Shown here: positions 9,168 to 20,344 of the stretch, one piece after another
How positions within the stretch are numbered: position 1 is the first letter of the stretch
How the letters are laid out: each line of letters begins with the position of its first letter
Assembly (NCBI GenBank): GCA_963764525.1
Contig: CAVXTC010000016.1
Coordinates: 248,001 to 312,000, forward strand
Source of the DNA: DATDIC01 sp963764525
GTDB lineage: Bacteria; Pseudomonadota; Alphaproteobacteria; Acetobacterales; Acetobacteraceae
Length of the DNA stretch: 64,000 bases
Reading direction: 5' to 3'
Position numbers and translations under genes: made by a program
Notes under the pieces: generated by a model
What the model was told of the DNA's origin: nothing
The model's database searches: none
The model's input: the letters and a program-made list of their open reading frames with translations, nothing else

Positions 9168-10446
9168 TTATGCCCGTGTGGCGGCGGCGCTCAGGCGCTC
9201 GTTTCCGCCCGCTCCTTGCCGTAGAGGTACAAGCGGATTGGCGCGCGACTCGGCAACCTCACGGTTGATCACTACCTCCTCCACCCCGTCCAACCCGGGC
9301 AATTCGAACATGGTTCCCAGCAAGATCGCCTCCATGATCGAGCGCAGGCCCCTGGCCCCTGTCCGACGGGCGATCGCCCGCGTGGCGACCGAGCGCATGG
9401 CGTCTTCGGTGAACGACAGCTTGACGCCCTCCATCTCGAACAGACGGCCGTACTGCTTCACAAGCGCATTCTTCGGCTTCGTCAGGATCTCGACCAATGC
9501 GTTCTCATCGAGGTCCTCAAGCGTCGCGACCACCGGCAGCCGGCCGATGAACTCGGGGATCAGGCCGAATTTCAGCAGGTCCTCGGGCTCCACCTCGCGC
9601 AGGATCGCGCCGGTGCGGCGCTCGTCCGGGGCGCGGACCTCGGCGCCATAGCCCACGCCCGATCCCTTGCCGCGCGCCCCGATGATCCGTTCCAGCCCGG
9701 AGAAAGCGCCGCCGCAGATGAACAGGATGTTGGTGGTATCGACCTGCAGGAACTCCTGCTGCGGGTGCTTGCGGCCGCCCTGCGGGGGCACCGAGGCAAT
9801 GGTGCCTTCCATGATCTTCAGCAGCGCTTGCTGCACGCCCTCCCCGGACACATCTCGCGTGATCGACGGGTTATCCGATTTGCGGGAAATCTTATCCACC
9901 TCGTCGATATAGACGATGCCGCGCTGCGCCCGCTCCACGTTGTAGTCGGCCGATTGCAAAAGCTTGAGGATGATGTTCTCGACATCCTCGCCCACGTAGC
10001 CGGCCTCGGTCAGCGTCGTGGCGTCCGCCATGGTGAACGGCACGTCAAGGATGCGCGCCAGGGTCTGCGCCAGCAGCGTCTTGCCGGAACCTGTCGGGCC
10101 AACCAGCAGAATATTGGATTTGGCGATCTCGACGTCGTTGTTCTTCTGTCCGTGAGCGAGGCGCTTATAGTGGTTGTGGACGGCGACCGAGAGCACCTTT
10201 TTTGCGTGGTCCTGGCCGATCACGTAGTCGTCCAGCACCTTGCAGATCTCGCGCGGGGTCGGCACGCCGTCGCGCGACTTCACGAGGTGCGTCTTGTGCT
10301 CCTCGCGAATGATGTCCATGCAGAGCTCGACGCACTCATCGCAGATGAAGACGGTCGGCCCGGCAATGAGCTTGCGCACCTCATGCTGCGATTTGCCGCA
10401 GAACGAGCAATAGAGGGTATTCTTCGAGTTCGCCGGACTTGCTCAT
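9168..10446 (-). CDS. clpX: ClpX, unfoldase subunit of ClpXP protease
   Basis: AAA+ unfoldase that feeds substrates to ClpP. The N-terminal zinc domain has CSFC and CDEC cysteine pairs. It also shows Walker A GPTGSGKT, the GYVGED pore loop and Walker B VYIDEVDKI. The ATG at 10446 follows an AGGAG site, and the first codons read MSKSG. One extra G near 10430 shifts the frame; without it the protein reads MSKSGNSKNTLYCSFCGK and runs about 425 residues. The frame open from the 10379 start lacks half of the zinc domain, so the frameshifted long form is preferred. Confidence 0.94.
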
Positions 10447-10659
10447 GGGCACTCCTGTCCCGATCGAACCGGGACGCACTGGGCAGCTTAGCCCTCGCCG
10501 ACCGGGCTGGACAAGAACCTGCTTACGGAGGGACGCCGGCCCGCCCGTCCACGCTCCGGCATTATCCCTGATCCGGCAAGACCCACCTCTTGCGACCTGC
10601 CGATCGGCCTGCCGGTGGTTGGGCTATGTGCGGTAGAGCGGGCCCAGTGAACGGAAGGA

Positions 10660-11304
10660 TCAGGGCCGGCTGGAATCCTCGGTCGGAACAGGGCGGTTCT
10701 CGACCACCTGATCAACGATGCCGAAATCCCGCGCCTCCTCGGCGGACATATAGCTGTCGCGTTCCAGCTTGCGCTCGATCGCCTCGATCGGCTGGCCGGT
10801 GTGACGGACGTAAATCTCGTTCAGCCGCTTGCGAAGCGTCAGTATCTCGCGAGCCTGAATCTCGATGTCGGTGGCCTGGCCCTGGGCACCGCCGGACGGC
10901 TGGTGGACCATAATCCGCGCGTTGGGCAGCGCGAAACGTTTGCCATGAGCGCCGGCAGTGAGCAGCAGGCTGCCCATCGAGGCGGCCATGCCGATGCACA
11001 CCGTGCTGACCGGACTTCGGATGTACTGCATGGTGTCGTAGATCGCCAGCCCGGAAGAGACCACGCCGCCCGGGCTGTTGATGTAGAAGGCGATGTCCTT
11101 GTTCGGATTCTCCGACTCCAGGAACAGGAACTGGGCGCAGATCAGGGCGCTGACCTGATCGAATACCGCCCCGGTCAGGAACACAATCCGTTCCTTGAGC
11201 AGGCGGGAGTATATGTCGAAGGCTCGCTCCCCGCGCGCGGTCTGTTCGACCACCATCGGCACAAGCGTATTGTTATAGACTTCGACGGGATCGCGATCCG
11301 CCAT
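10660..11304 (-). CDS. clpP: ClpP protease proteolytic subunit
   Basis: Serine protease that forms the barrel of ClpXP/ClpAP. The catalytic triad is visible as S109 (AASMGS), H134 (MVHQPSGG) and D183 (ERDSYMS) when counted from the ATG at 11304, giving 214 residues. A TTG five codons upstream is also open but sits too close to its GAGGA. It lies between tig and clpX in the conserved tig-clpP-clpX-lon order and is intact. Confidence 0.95.
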   Translation of the reverse strand: MADRDPVEVYNNTLVPMVVEQTARGERAFDIYSRLLKERIVFLTGAVFDQVSALICAQFLFLESENPNKDIAFYINSPGGVVSSGLAIYDTMQYIRSPVSTVCIGMAASMGSLLLTAGAHGKRFALPNARIMVHQPSGGAQGQATDIEIQAREILTLRKRLNEIYVRHTGQPIEAIERKLERDSYMSAEEARDFGIVDQVVENRPVPTEDSSRP

Positions 11305-11382
11305 GCCGGTCACCTTCAATCCTCGGAGAGCGCATAAATAGGAAGTCTCGCCCGGCCAGGGAAGTAGAAAGATGCTGCCGGC

Positions 11383-12738
11383 TTATACGCCCGCACTGGC
11401 GCCGTCGGCATCTGGCTCTTTGGCCAGGTCCTCCGGTGCCACCGGCTGGTCAGTCACCTTGGCCAGCTCCAGCACGAAATCCACCACCTTGTCCTCGAAC
11501 AACGGCCCGCGAAGGGTTTCGGCGGCGCCCGGGTTCTTGCGGAAGAACTCCATCACCTGGGCTTCCTGGCCGGGATAGCGCATCGCCTCGGTCCGCATGG
11601 CGCGGGTCATCTCGTCATTGCCAACGCTGATTGCGTTGGCACGGCCGATCTCGGCGAGCAGCAGGCCGAGTCGGACACGCCGCTCTGCGATAGCCCGGTA
11701 TTCGGTCCGCAGCGTTGCCTCGTCCTTGCCCTGGTCGTCATCATCCAGCCGACCTTCCTTGCGATCGGCCTCCAGCCGCGCCCAGATCTGGCCGAACTCG
11801 GCCTCGATCATACCCTCCGGGGAGTCGAAGGAGATCATCTCGTTCAGCCGATCCAGCAACTGGCGCTTCAGCCGCAGGCGAGAGAGCTGGTCGTACTCGC
11901 GCTGAATCTGAGTGCGTACCACGCCGCGCAGCTCATCCAGGCTCTCGAAACCGATTTTTTTGGCCAGTTCATCATCGACAGCGGGCACGACGGGCCGGCG
12001 CATCGATTTGGCGGCGATTTCGAATCGGGCCTCCTTGCCGGACAGTTCCTTGGCGCCGTAGCCCTCGGGGAAGCTCACGGTGATGTTTCGGGTCTCGCCC
12101 GGTCGGATGCCCTCGATCTGCTCGGTAAAGCCCGGGATGAAGCCAGGCCCGGCCACCTCGACGTTTACGTCGGTGCCGCGGCCGCCCGGAAACTCCGCCC
12201 CGTCTGCGCTACCGACGTAATCCAGCACGACCGTCTCACCTATGTCCGCACCGCGCTCACCGCGTTCCTCGGCGGTGATCTCCACCAGTTCGCGGTTGCG
12301 GTTGGCGATCTCCGCCAGTGCCTTGTCCACGGTGTCGGGCGCCGCCTCGGCCTTCAGCCGCGTCAACTCGACGGAGCCGAAATCCGGTAAAGCGATTTCC
12401 GGCAGCAATTCAACTTCGAGCTTGAATTCCAGGTCACGGGTCGGGTCCGCGCTTACCAGGTCCACCTTCGGCTGCATCGCGGCGCGCAGGCCGCGTTCGC
12501 TCAGCACGTCGCGAACGGCATCGCTGACCGACTGTTCCAGGACCTCGGCCGTAACGGCGGTGCCATAGCGCTGCCGGACCACCGGCAGAGGAACTTTGCC
12601 CGGCCGGAATCCCGGCAATCGCAACGTCTTGCCAAGATCCGTCAGCCGCGCGGTACGCCGGGTTTCGATATCGGCGGCGGCCAGCACGACTGTGAAGCCC
12701 CGCTTCAGCCCCTCGGACAGGGTCTCGGTGACCTGCAT
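11383..12738 (-). CDS. tig: Trigger factor, ribosome-associated chaperone
   Basis: Peptidyl-prolyl isomerase chaperone that binds nascent chains at the ribosome exit. The ribosome-docking signature GFRPGKVP is at residues 43-50. An FKBP-type domain lies around residues 155-250, and the C-terminal chaperone arms follow. The ATG at 12738 gives 451 residues, a typical length. The upstream open extension overlaps tRNA-Leu and is rejected. The gene is intact and heads the clpP-clpX-lon block. Confidence 0.96.
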   Translation of the reverse strand: MQVTETLSEGLKRGFTVVLAAADIETRRTARLTDLGKTLRLPGFRPGKVPLPVVRQRYGTAVTAEVLEQSVSDAVRDVLSERGLRAAMQPKVDLVSADPTRDLEFKLEVELLPEIALPDFGSVELTRLKAEAAPDTVDKALAEIANRNRELVEITAEERGERGADIGETVVLDYVGSADGAEFPGGRGTDVNVEVAGPGFIPGFTEQIEGIRPGETRNITVSFPEGYGAKELSGKEARFEIAAKSMRRPVVPAVDDELAKKIGFESLDELRGVVRTQIQREYDQLSRLRLKRQLLDRLNEMISFDSPEGMIEAEFGQIWARLEADRKEGRLDDDDQGKDEATLRTEYRAIAERRVRLGLLLAEIGRANAISVGNDEMTRAMRTEAMRYPGQEAQVMEFFRKNPGAAETLRGPLFEDKVVDFVLELAKVTDQPVAPEDLAKEPDADGASAGV

Positions 12739-12768
12739 TTTTCCCGGAAATCCCTCAAGCTGGTTTTC

Positions 12769-12853
<85 letters not shown>

Positions 12854-13188
12854 CCGTTGGCCTGCCGGCCCGGCCGCGGCCGTGCGGGCGCGGCTTTAGC
12901 CCAGGTCGTCGGGGGCGGCAAGAGAGGCCCCGATATGACGAGCCGAGCGAAATCAGGCGGCATGACCGACAAAAGCGCGTGTCATCCGCGCTTCCATTCG
13001 CAAAATACTGCGTTCTCCCTTTGACCGCATGCAAACGCGGTGACAATCTCCCCAACACGGCACCGCCTTGTTATCACTTCTCCGAGCAATGTTCACCAAC
13101 GAGTCTATACAGAATGCACGCGCCGTCGGTCCGCCGGGAGCTCGCCCGACATCCGCCGTCACGACAGGCCGCGCCGGGGGGGAATTCG
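12854..13188. other. Non-coding gap between tRNA-Leu and the IclR gene
   Basis: About 335 bases between divergently oriented genes, so it should hold promoters for both. A TTGACC at 13021 and a TATACA near 13103 are seen, but neither has a convincing partner at normal spacing. No RNA gene, hairpin or protein-like frame stands out. Confidence 0.5.
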
Positions 13189-14137
13189 ATGGCGGGTACT
13201 AGCAAGCCGGAGGGAAGGTCTCGACCGTCCGCGCCCAAGCGCGCGACCAAGGCGGCCGGGCCGGGCCGGGCAAAGCAGGCAGCGAAACCGAGCGCACCAC
13301 CGCCGGACTACAGCATCGCCGCGGTCGATCGCGCGCTCGATCTGCTGGAGGCGCTGGCCCGGGTCGGTCCCGCGTCGCTTGGCAGCTTGGCCGACTTCGG
13401 CCGGATGTACCCGCACTGCCGCGTTCCGTCTGTTGCGCACGCTACAGGCCCGGGGCTTTGCCATCCAGGATGAAGCGCGAGGGGTCTGGCGACTCGGAGC
13501 GCGCTGGGGGGTCCTCGCCCGTGCCGCTCACGATCAGGGCGCGCTGGCCGCCACCGCCTCACCTTTCCTGGCCGAACTCGGCCAGGCAATCAACGAAAAC
13601 ACCTACCTGCGCACACGCGACGGCCTGCAAGCAGAAACGATCGCCGTGTTCCAGGTCGATCCCGAACTGCGGCTGTATTCCACTGCCGGCGCCAGCGCTC
13701 CGCTGCATGCCGGGGCCAGCCGTCTGTTGCTGGCTTATGCACCGGAGGCGGTTCAGACGCAGGTGCTGGCGCAACGCCTGCCGCGCTTCACCCCGGCGAC
13801 CCGTACCGACGCGGCCTGGATCGCCGCCGACCTGCAGCGCATCCGGGCTCGCGGCTATCTGATCACCGCCGACGAAGTGCATCCTGGCGCAGTGTCAGTC
13901 ACGGTTCCCGTGCGCGACGCCAGCGGCCAGGTCGTGGCGGCATTGTTCGTCACCGCCCCATCGATGCGCATGCGCCCGCCGCGCCCACGCTCGCTGCTTC
14001 CGCAGGTACTCGACACGGCGACGAAGCTCTCACAGGCGCTTGGGGCGCACGTCGCGGAGGCATCCGACAGTGGCAAGCCGCGTCCCGACTCATCGGTGCG
14101 GCAGGGGACCAACCCGACTTACGCACCGCGGCCCTGA
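13189..14137 (+). CDS. IclR-family transcriptional regulator
   Basis: Helix-turn-helix regulator with a C-terminal effector-binding domain; the family usually controls catabolic genes. A basic Lys/Ala-rich tail of about 35 residues precedes the winged helix (YSIAAVDRALDLLEALARVG). After one extra base near 13399 is removed, it continues as CTRTAAFRLLRTLQARGFAI. The IclR effector domain follows to about residue 290. The ATG at 13189 sits after a G-rich ribosome-binding stretch. About 315 residues. Its target is not evident, since neighbouring genes are unrelated. Confidence 0.85.
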
Positions 14138-14155
14138 CGAGAGACGCTGAAGGGC

Positions 14156-14923
14156 TTACCGACTGGCCGACAGCGCGACGGGCGCGGTCGCAGCGACGAT
14201 TTCCATCGCCAGCGCCCTGGCCACGCAAATGTAACCGCGGTCATTGTGGTGCAGGTCGTCAGCGGCGATGAAATCCGCCGGTGCCGCACCGCTTTTCGCC
14301 CAGCTCAGCATCAACCGATCGCGGGAAAACAGTCCTGCCCCGGTGGTCCGCGCCAGTTGCGCCAACGCGTCATCGAACTCGGGATCTTCAAGTGCGGCGA
14401 GGATTCGGGGGGAGCGCTGGTTGTCCATCAGCACGACATCGATGCCGGCGGCCTGAAGGCGCTCGATTCCAGTTCCGACCAGCTGTCGGAACGCGACCGG
14501 ATCGGCGTGGCGCAACGCGGCATTGGCGCCCACCTGCCAGATGACGAGTTGCGGGCGGACGGCAATCACATCCACCTCGATCCTCCGGGATTCGCGAGCG
14601 GCGTCCTGTCCACCGATACCGCGATTGATGACCGCGACGTGCCGGTTCGGCAGGGCCGCGGATAAGGCGGCCTGCAACTCAGCCGGGTAGGTGCGGGCGG
14701 GCGTGGAGGCCATCACCCCAGAGGTCGAGGATGAGCCGAGCGCAACGATCACCGCCTGTTCCCCAAGCGCCAGCGCCGCCCGCAAATGCGGCAGGTGAAG
14801 CGGCGAAAGCGGACGGCCGGCCGGACAGCTCGTTCCCGCGTTTGCCGCCGCGGCCGCCCCGACCAGCACGGCGGCAGCAAAGAAAACAGCACCGATGACG
14901 TGTTTGTGATGAGAGCCGGGCAT
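14156..14923 (-). CDS. Secreted SGNH/GDSL-type hydrolase
   Basis: Predicted exported esterase-like protein of about 255 residues. A signal peptide (VIGAVFFAAAVLVGAAAAANA) is followed by SGNH blocks: Ser in ALGSSSTSG, Gly in NRGIGGQ, Asn in WQVGANA, and the Asp-His pair in DDLHHNDRG. The start at 14923 puts positive charges before the hydrophobic core; a longer open frame begins at 14959. It converges with the IclR gene, leaving an 18-base gap. The substrate is unknown. Confidence 0.8.
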   Translation of the reverse strand: MPGSHHKHVIGAVFFAAAVLVGAAAAANAGTSCPAGRPLSPLHLPHLRAALALGEQAVIVALGSSSTSGVMASTPARTYPAELQAALSAALPNRHVAVINRGIGGQDAARESRRIEVDVIAVRPQLVIWQVGANAALRHADPVAFRQLVGTGIERLQAAGIDVVLMDNQRSPRILAALEDPEFDDALAQLARTTGAGLFSRDRLMLSWAKSGAAPADFIAADDLHHNDRGYICVARALAMEIVAATAPVALSASR

Positions 14924-15009
14924 CACTCCTAAAAGCCACAACGCGCCGCCCGCGTCCACCTCAATCTTTACGACTCGGCTCGTTTTTTGGATCGCCGGCT
15001 AACCGCCCG

Positions 15010-16450
15010 TCAAGCGGCGGTGCCCCCAACGGTGAGTCCGGCCAGTTTTAAGGTCGGCTGACCAACACCGACCGGTACGCCCTGGCCGTTCTTGCCGCAG
15101 GTTCCGATACCCGGATCCAGCGCCATGTCGTTGCCGACCATGGTCACCTTGGTCAGCGCGTCCGGCCCGTTGCCGATCAGCGTGGCCCCCTTTACCGGGG
15201 CGGTTACCTGTCCGTTCTCGATCAGGTACGCTTCGCTCGCGGAGAACACGAATTTGCCGGACGTGATATCGACCTGCCCGCCGCCAAAATTGACCGCATA
15301 GAGACCCCGGCGGACGGACCGGATCATCTCCTCCGGCACATGAGTCCCACCCAGCATGATCGTGTTGGTCATGCGTGGCATCGGCGCGTGCGCATAAGAC
15401 TGGCGCCGGCCGTTGCCGGTTGCCCGCACCCCCATGAGCCGAGCATTCAGCCGGTCCTGCATGAAGCCCACCAGAACGCCGTCCTCGATCAGCACGGTAC
15501 GCCCGGTCGGCGTGCCCTCGTCGTCGATGGTCAGGCTTCCGCGGCGATCGGGCATGGTGCCGTCGTCCACCACGGTAACCCCCTCCACCGCGATCCGCTG
15601 CCCCAGCAGGCCGGCGAAGGCCGACGTCTTCTTGCGGTTGAAATCGCCCTCCAGCCCGTGACCGATCGCCTCGTGCAACAGGATTCCGGGCCACCCCGGG
15701 CCGAGCACCACCTCCATCTCGCCGGCCGGAGCGGGGCGGCTGTCCAGGTTCACCAAAGCCTGCCGCAGCGCTTCATCGACCGCGGCACGCCATATGGCGG
15801 GGGCGGTTATCAGCGCATACCCGAACCGTCCGCCGGTCCCGTAGCTGCCGGTCTCCCGCCGCCCTCCCTGCTCGACAACCAGCGAAACATTGAGCCGCAC
15901 AAGCGGGCGAAGATCGGCCACGCGCGTGCCGTCGGGGCGAAGGATCTGCACCGCCTGCCACTCACCGCCGAGCGAGGCCATCACCTGCTTGACGCGCGCG
16001 TCCTTGCCGCGCGCGTAGGCGTCGATTTCGCTGAGCAAGCGCCGTGCGCGCCGGGAAATCGACCGCGGCCAACGGGTTCTCTTCGACATAGAGCCGCGCG
16101 TTCGTGGCGCGTGGCGGCTCGGCGAACACGCCAGAATGTCCCGATGCCACGGCGGCGACGCTGGCCGCAGCCCGTTCGAGCGCCGCCTCCGACAGTTCCC
16201 CGGCATGCGCGTACCCGGTCGCCTCGCCGGCCACGGCTCGCAGCCCGAAGCCAAGCGACGTATCGAACCCGGCGCTGCGGATGCGTCCGTCGTCCAGGCT
16301 GATCTGTTCGCTTTCGCGATATTCAAGAAACAGCTCGCCGTCGTCGGTTCGCGCCAGCGCCGCGCCGACGACACGCTCGGCTGCGGCACGGTCGAGCGCG
16401 ACATCAGCGCGCTCGAAAAACACCCGGTCGGTCGTTGAAAGCGCGCTCAT
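15010..16450 (-). CDS. tldD: Metalloprotease TldD
   Basis: TldD/PmbA-family zinc protease that works with TldE on small peptides and modified peptide substrates. The metal site HEAIGH lies in LLHEAIGHGLEGDFN, about residue 265. The start ATG at 16450 (MSALSTTDRVFF) is preceded by GGAGCAGGAACAGG. The frame breaks near 16052; removing one base joins the N-terminal half to LLSEIDAYARG and gives about 479 residues, the usual size. No pmbA/tldE partner is in the window. The upstream kinase gene runs into this frame without a stop as sequenced. Confidence 0.93.
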
Positions 16451-16497
16451 GCCTGTTCCTGCTCCCGTGTCGATCACCGCGGCGGCGATCGGTCGCA

Positions 16498-18743
16498 TCA
16501 CCCGTTCCGCTGGCAGGCGGATCTCGACTTTGGTCCCCTCATTCTCCCGGCTGGTCAGCGTCAGCCGTCCGCCATGGCTCTCCACCACCGCGCGGGCCAG
16601 ATGAAGACCCAGGCCGGCGCCCTGAAAGCGCCTGGCCAGGCCGTCGTCCAACTGGCTGAACGGCTCGAACACGAGCGGAAGATCGGCTTCGGGGATGCCG
16701 ACGCCGGTGTCGGCGACCATCAGCACCGGCTCGGCTCCATCGAGCCAGCCGCTGACCGTTACCGTCCCGCCTGGCCCGGTGAACTTCAAAGCGTTGGACA
16801 AGAGCTGGCCGAGTACATTTGCCAGGCGCCGCTCATCGGCCCGGACGGTCGGCAAGACTCCGGGCAGCGAAGCCGCCACGCGGATCCCCGCGGCGACAGC
16901 CGCCGGCTCGGCCTGGCGCAGCGCCTCGCGGGCGAGACGCTCCAGGTCCACCCGATCATCGGCAAGCTCGAAGGGGCCCGATTCGAGGCGCGCCACATCC
17001 AGGATCACGTCGATCATCCTGAGCAGGTGGCGTCCCGCCTCGTTGATTGCACCGGCAAACTCCCCCACCCGCTGCGAATCCGCGCTCGTGGCCTCGGAGC
17101 GCAGCGAATCGGAAAACCCGATGACTGCATTCAGCGGCGTCCGCAACTCGTGACTCATGATGGCGAGGAAGCGCGACTTGGCGCGGCTCGACGCCTCGGC
17201 CGCCTCTTTGGCGCGGCGCAATTCCTGCTCCGCCTGCCGCGCTTCGGTGATGTCGGTCAGCGAAGTAACCCGGCCGCCGTTCGGCGCCGGCTCCGAACGC
17301 GCGGTGACGAAACGCCCGGTCCGGGTGGCAAAGGTTCGCACATCGGTGCGCGACCAGTCGCGCTCCCGAAGGTTGCGGGCGCGCTCCTCGGCTTCCTCGC
17401 CGAAGCCAAAATGTCCGCGGGCAAGCATGTGATCGACAATGTCTTCCTGCGGTCGGCCTGGCACCAGCAGACCCGGCGGATGGCCGAGCAACTCGGAGGC
17501 CATGGCGTTGGATGCAACAAGCCGCCGGTCCGGCCCCCACAGCATGATGCCGTGCCGGATGTTTTTCAGCATCAGTTCCATCTCGGCGGCGCGGCGGGCG
17601 AGTTCGTCCTCGGCCTGGGCGAGCGGCGTGATATCCGTGACCACGCTGACATGGCCGCCGTCCGGCATCGGCGCCGTGCGTACGTCGATCACGGTACCGT
17701 TCGGGCGGCGCCGCCGACGCATCTGCCGGCGCGCGATGTCGAACGCCATCTGTTGGGCGAACACCTCATTCGGTGTGCCCGCCCCATACTCCCCGGCGGC
17801 GGCGCGACGCCGGATGACCTCCTCCAGCGTGTCGCCGATCGACACCGGTGCGTCGGCCATCACTTCGACATAGGCGCGGTTGAGCATGCGCACCCGGCGA
17901 TCCGGCCCATAGACGCAGACGCCCTGGGGAATGCTGGCCAGCAGCGTGTCCAGCATGCGGGCGCGACGGCGGGCCTCATCTTCCGCCGTGGCAAGCGGGC
18001 TGATGTCGATCGCCGTCATGGTCCAGCCGCCATCCGGCGAGCGGGTCCGAGGCGATCTCGACCACCTGCAGGTTGCCGCGCAGCCGGCGGGACAGGCTGG
18101 GGCGGCTACGGTCGAGGTCCCGCTGCGTTGCAACGAAACTCTCCCCGTCGTGGCTCGAATACTCCTCCCGCATGCGCATCACCGCGAGCAGATCCGCGAA
18201 GCCCAGGCCACGGCGGACCCGCTCCAGCGGCAGCCCCATCAGTTCGCTGAAGCGCGGATTGTGCAGCATCAGGGTGCGGTCGGGGCCAAAGGTTGCGAGC
18301 CCGATGCGCAGTCCGGCCAACGCCGCGCTGAGCCGCGCCACCGCAGCTTCCGCTTCCGCCTGAGCGGTGAGCGGTCCCGTCACCTCCACCGCACAGACGA
18401 CATGCCCGCCATCCGGCAGCGGATGACTGAGCAGATCGAAGGTGCGGCCGGCAAAGTGGCGGCGACGGATCCGCCCCGGACGCGAACGATCGACCGCAAG
18501 GGCAGCGGCAACCTGCGATTCCGGATCGCCCGGCCCGAATACGCCGCGCAACGCCGAGGGCAGCATCATGTCGGCAAGCTTGCGACCACGTTGCAAGCTG
18601 CCAGGTGGCAGGTCGAGCGAGGCGCAGTAGGCGGCGTTGACAAGTATCGCGTGCTGCGCGGCATCGAAGATCGCCACGCCGACCGGTAGGACATCGAGTG
18701 CCGACTCGAACACGTCGGGCGGCGGCGAGACTGCCTCGTTCAT
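16498..18743 (-). CDS. Multi-PAS soluble sensor histidine kinase
   Basis: Cytosolic two-component sensor of about 745 residues without membrane segments. Four PAS-like repeats are seen, each with a G-x-x-x-F/Y/W-G/D-PDR/A-type core (IGLATFGPDR, QGVCVYGPDR, HGIMLWGPDR and a degenerate first copy). They are followed by HisKA with the phospho-accepting His in IMSHELRTPLN, and a HATPase domain with N, G1 and G2 boxes (LLSNALKFT, ADTGVGIPE, GAGLGLHLA). One extra base near 18035 splits the frame. As sequenced the frame then reads straight into tldD. A stop at 16498 is reached if a second extra base lies near the 3' end. No response regulator is adjacent. Confidence 0.85.
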
Positions 18744-18765
18744 TGCCAGGCCGTGGCGGTTTGGG

Positions 18766-19890
18766 TCATCGGGTGATCACCTGTCCGAGCCGGCGGGCGC
18801 GCCGCACCGGGGCCGGCCGCAGCGAATGCAGCGCGATCAGGGCAACCGTCAGCATAAGCACCGCATTCGCCTGATGCGCGGCGGCAAGCGGGATCGGCAC
18901 GACCAGCAACAGGGTGGCGACCCCGAGCGCATATTGCAGCAGCACCAATGCACCCAGCGCGACAATCCAAGCGCGGGCGGCTCGGGGCAGCTCCAGCCCA
19001 AGTCCCAGGATGACCGCGACCATCGCCACCGCGACCGTCGCTGTCGCCAGCAGGCGATGGTCGAACTGCACCGCGGCAGGATTATCCGTCAGATTGCGCA
19101 GGAAAGGTTGCAGCCGGGCGTAATTTGCCGGTACCAGCCTGCCCTCCATCAGCGGGAAGGTGTTGTACTCGAACCCGGCATGGGTACCGGCAACGAAACT
19201 CCCGGCCACGATGGTCAGAGCCAGCAGGACGCAGAACACCTCCAGCACGGAGCGGAGCGTCGGCGCCGCGGGCCCGCTCGGTACGCCAAGCGTGACCAGC
19301 CCGAGGGCCGTCCAGAGAATGGCGGCGTAGAGCACCAGCGCAAGCGAAAGGTGGATCGCCAGACGGTACGGCTCGACAGCAATGCTGTGGGGAAGGAAGC
19401 CGGATGCAACCATGAACCAGCCAACCGCGCCCTGCAATCCACCGAGCAGAAAGATCAAGAGCAGCCTTGGGCGCAACCGTCGCTCGATCTTTCCGGTTGC
19501 CCAGAACCAGCCGAGCGGGACCAAAAACGCGATCCCGATCAGCCGCCCCCACAGACGGTGAAACCACTCGAGCCAGAATATCTTCCGGAAGCCGTCGAGC
19601 GTCAGTCCGTCATGCAGCAATCGATACTGCGGTATCTCCCGATACAGCGCGAACAACTTCTCCCACCCGGCATGATCAAGCGGTGGCAGAATCCCGCTGA
19701 GCGGAGCCCATTCCATGATCGAAAGGCCGGACCCAGTGAGGCGGGTGACCCCACCAAGAACGACCATGGCCAGAATCATGCCGCAAATCGCAAACAGCCA
19801 CCCGGCCACGAGCCGGCGATCTCGGCCGCTGGTGGCCCGTTTGCCCAGGGGCGCGCCGGGAAACTCACCCAGGTCGAAAGGCATGCACAC
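18766..19890 (-). CDS. ctaA: Heme A synthase, COX15 type
   Basis: Membrane enzyme that oxidises the C8 methyl of heme O to the formyl group of heme A for cytochrome oxidase. It has 374 residues with about eight hydrophobic segments. The type-2 signatures TRLTGSGLSIMEWAPLSG and WLEWFHRLWGR are near residues 50 and 108, with conserved heme-ligating histidines in FHRLWGR, AIHLSLA, FDHR and AHQANA. It is intact. A second in-frame ATG lies two codons downstream of the start used. Confidence 0.95.
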   Translation of the reverse strand: MCMPFDLGEFPGAPLGKRATSGRDRRLVAGWLFAICGMILAMVVLGGVTRLTGSGLSIMEWAPLSGILPPLDHAGWEKLFALYREIPQYRLLHDGLTLDGFRKIFWLEWFHRLWGRLIGIAFLVPLGWFWATGKIERRLRPRLLLIFLLGGLQGAVGWFMVASGFLPHSIAVEPYRLAIHLSLALVLYAAILWTALGLVTLGVPSGPAAPTLRSVLEVFCVLLALTIVAGSFVAGTHAGFEYNTFPLMEGRLVPANYARLQPFLRNLTDNPAAVQFDHRLLATATVAVAMVAVILGLGLELPRAARAWIVALGALVLLQYALGVATLLLVVPIPLAAAHQANAVLMLTVALIALHSLRPAPVRRARRLGQVITR

Positions 19891-19930
19891 GTTATACGCT
19901 ATGCCGCCGGCGGCGGAAGTCTCCGATGAG

Positions 19931-20188
19931 CTAATGAAGCCGTAAGACGGCCGGATGGCTGAAGCTCGGCGGCTTCACCAGGCCGGTTGAGGCAACCCGT
20001 ACCGAATGCAGCGGACCGTCCAGTTCGCGGCGCCAGAAATCAAGAAACCGGCGCAGCACCGGAAATCCTGGGGCGAGATCGAGCTCCTGCCAGATATACG
20101 TCTGCAGGATTTCCGGAAAGTCCGGCATGCGGTACAGGATCTCGGCCGTGGTCAGGCGATAGTCCTTGAGCTGCAGCGCCAGGCTCAT
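19931..20188 (-). CDS. usg: Usg-family protein
   Basis: Small conserved alphaproteobacterial protein of unknown function, first noted near tryptophan genes. The family signature is visible throughout: LKDYRLTTAEILYRMPDFP, then RRFLDFWRRELDG and LHSVRVAS. The start at 20188 gives 85 residues; an open extension to 20257 is possible. It lies upstream of the heme A synthase gene and divergent from groES. Confidence 0.85.
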   Translation of the reverse strand: MSLALQLKDYRLTTAEILYRMPDFPEILQTYIWQELDLAPGFPVLRRFLDFWRRELDGPLHSVRVASTGLVKPPSFSHPAVLRLH

Positions 20189-20312
20189 GGGGGCGGTCTC
20201 CGTCAGTGGCTGCTCCGTAACGAGCATGCCACGAACCCGACTGCCCGGCGCAAGCAAAAATGAAGCAATTCCAATCTATTATCACTCAGGCGCGGAGAGT
20301 GCTGCCGAACGC

Positions 20313-20341
20313 TTGACTTCAGATCGCCGTGAGCCTAGATG
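20313..20341 (+). promoter_or_regulatory. Putative sigma-70 promoter of groES-groEL
   Basis: TTGACT (20313-20318) and TAGATG (20336-20341) are separated by exactly 17 bases. They lie immediately upstream of the CIRCE element, so the operator would cover the transcription start. Confidence 0.6.
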
Positions 20342-20344
20342 CGC

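Noticed and set aside
6398..9268. A 956-codon open frame on the plus strand opposite lon
   Set aside because: It mirrors the codon structure of lon on the other strand, is rich in His, Arg, Asp and Leu, and has no family features. Long antisense frames are expected in high-GC genes.
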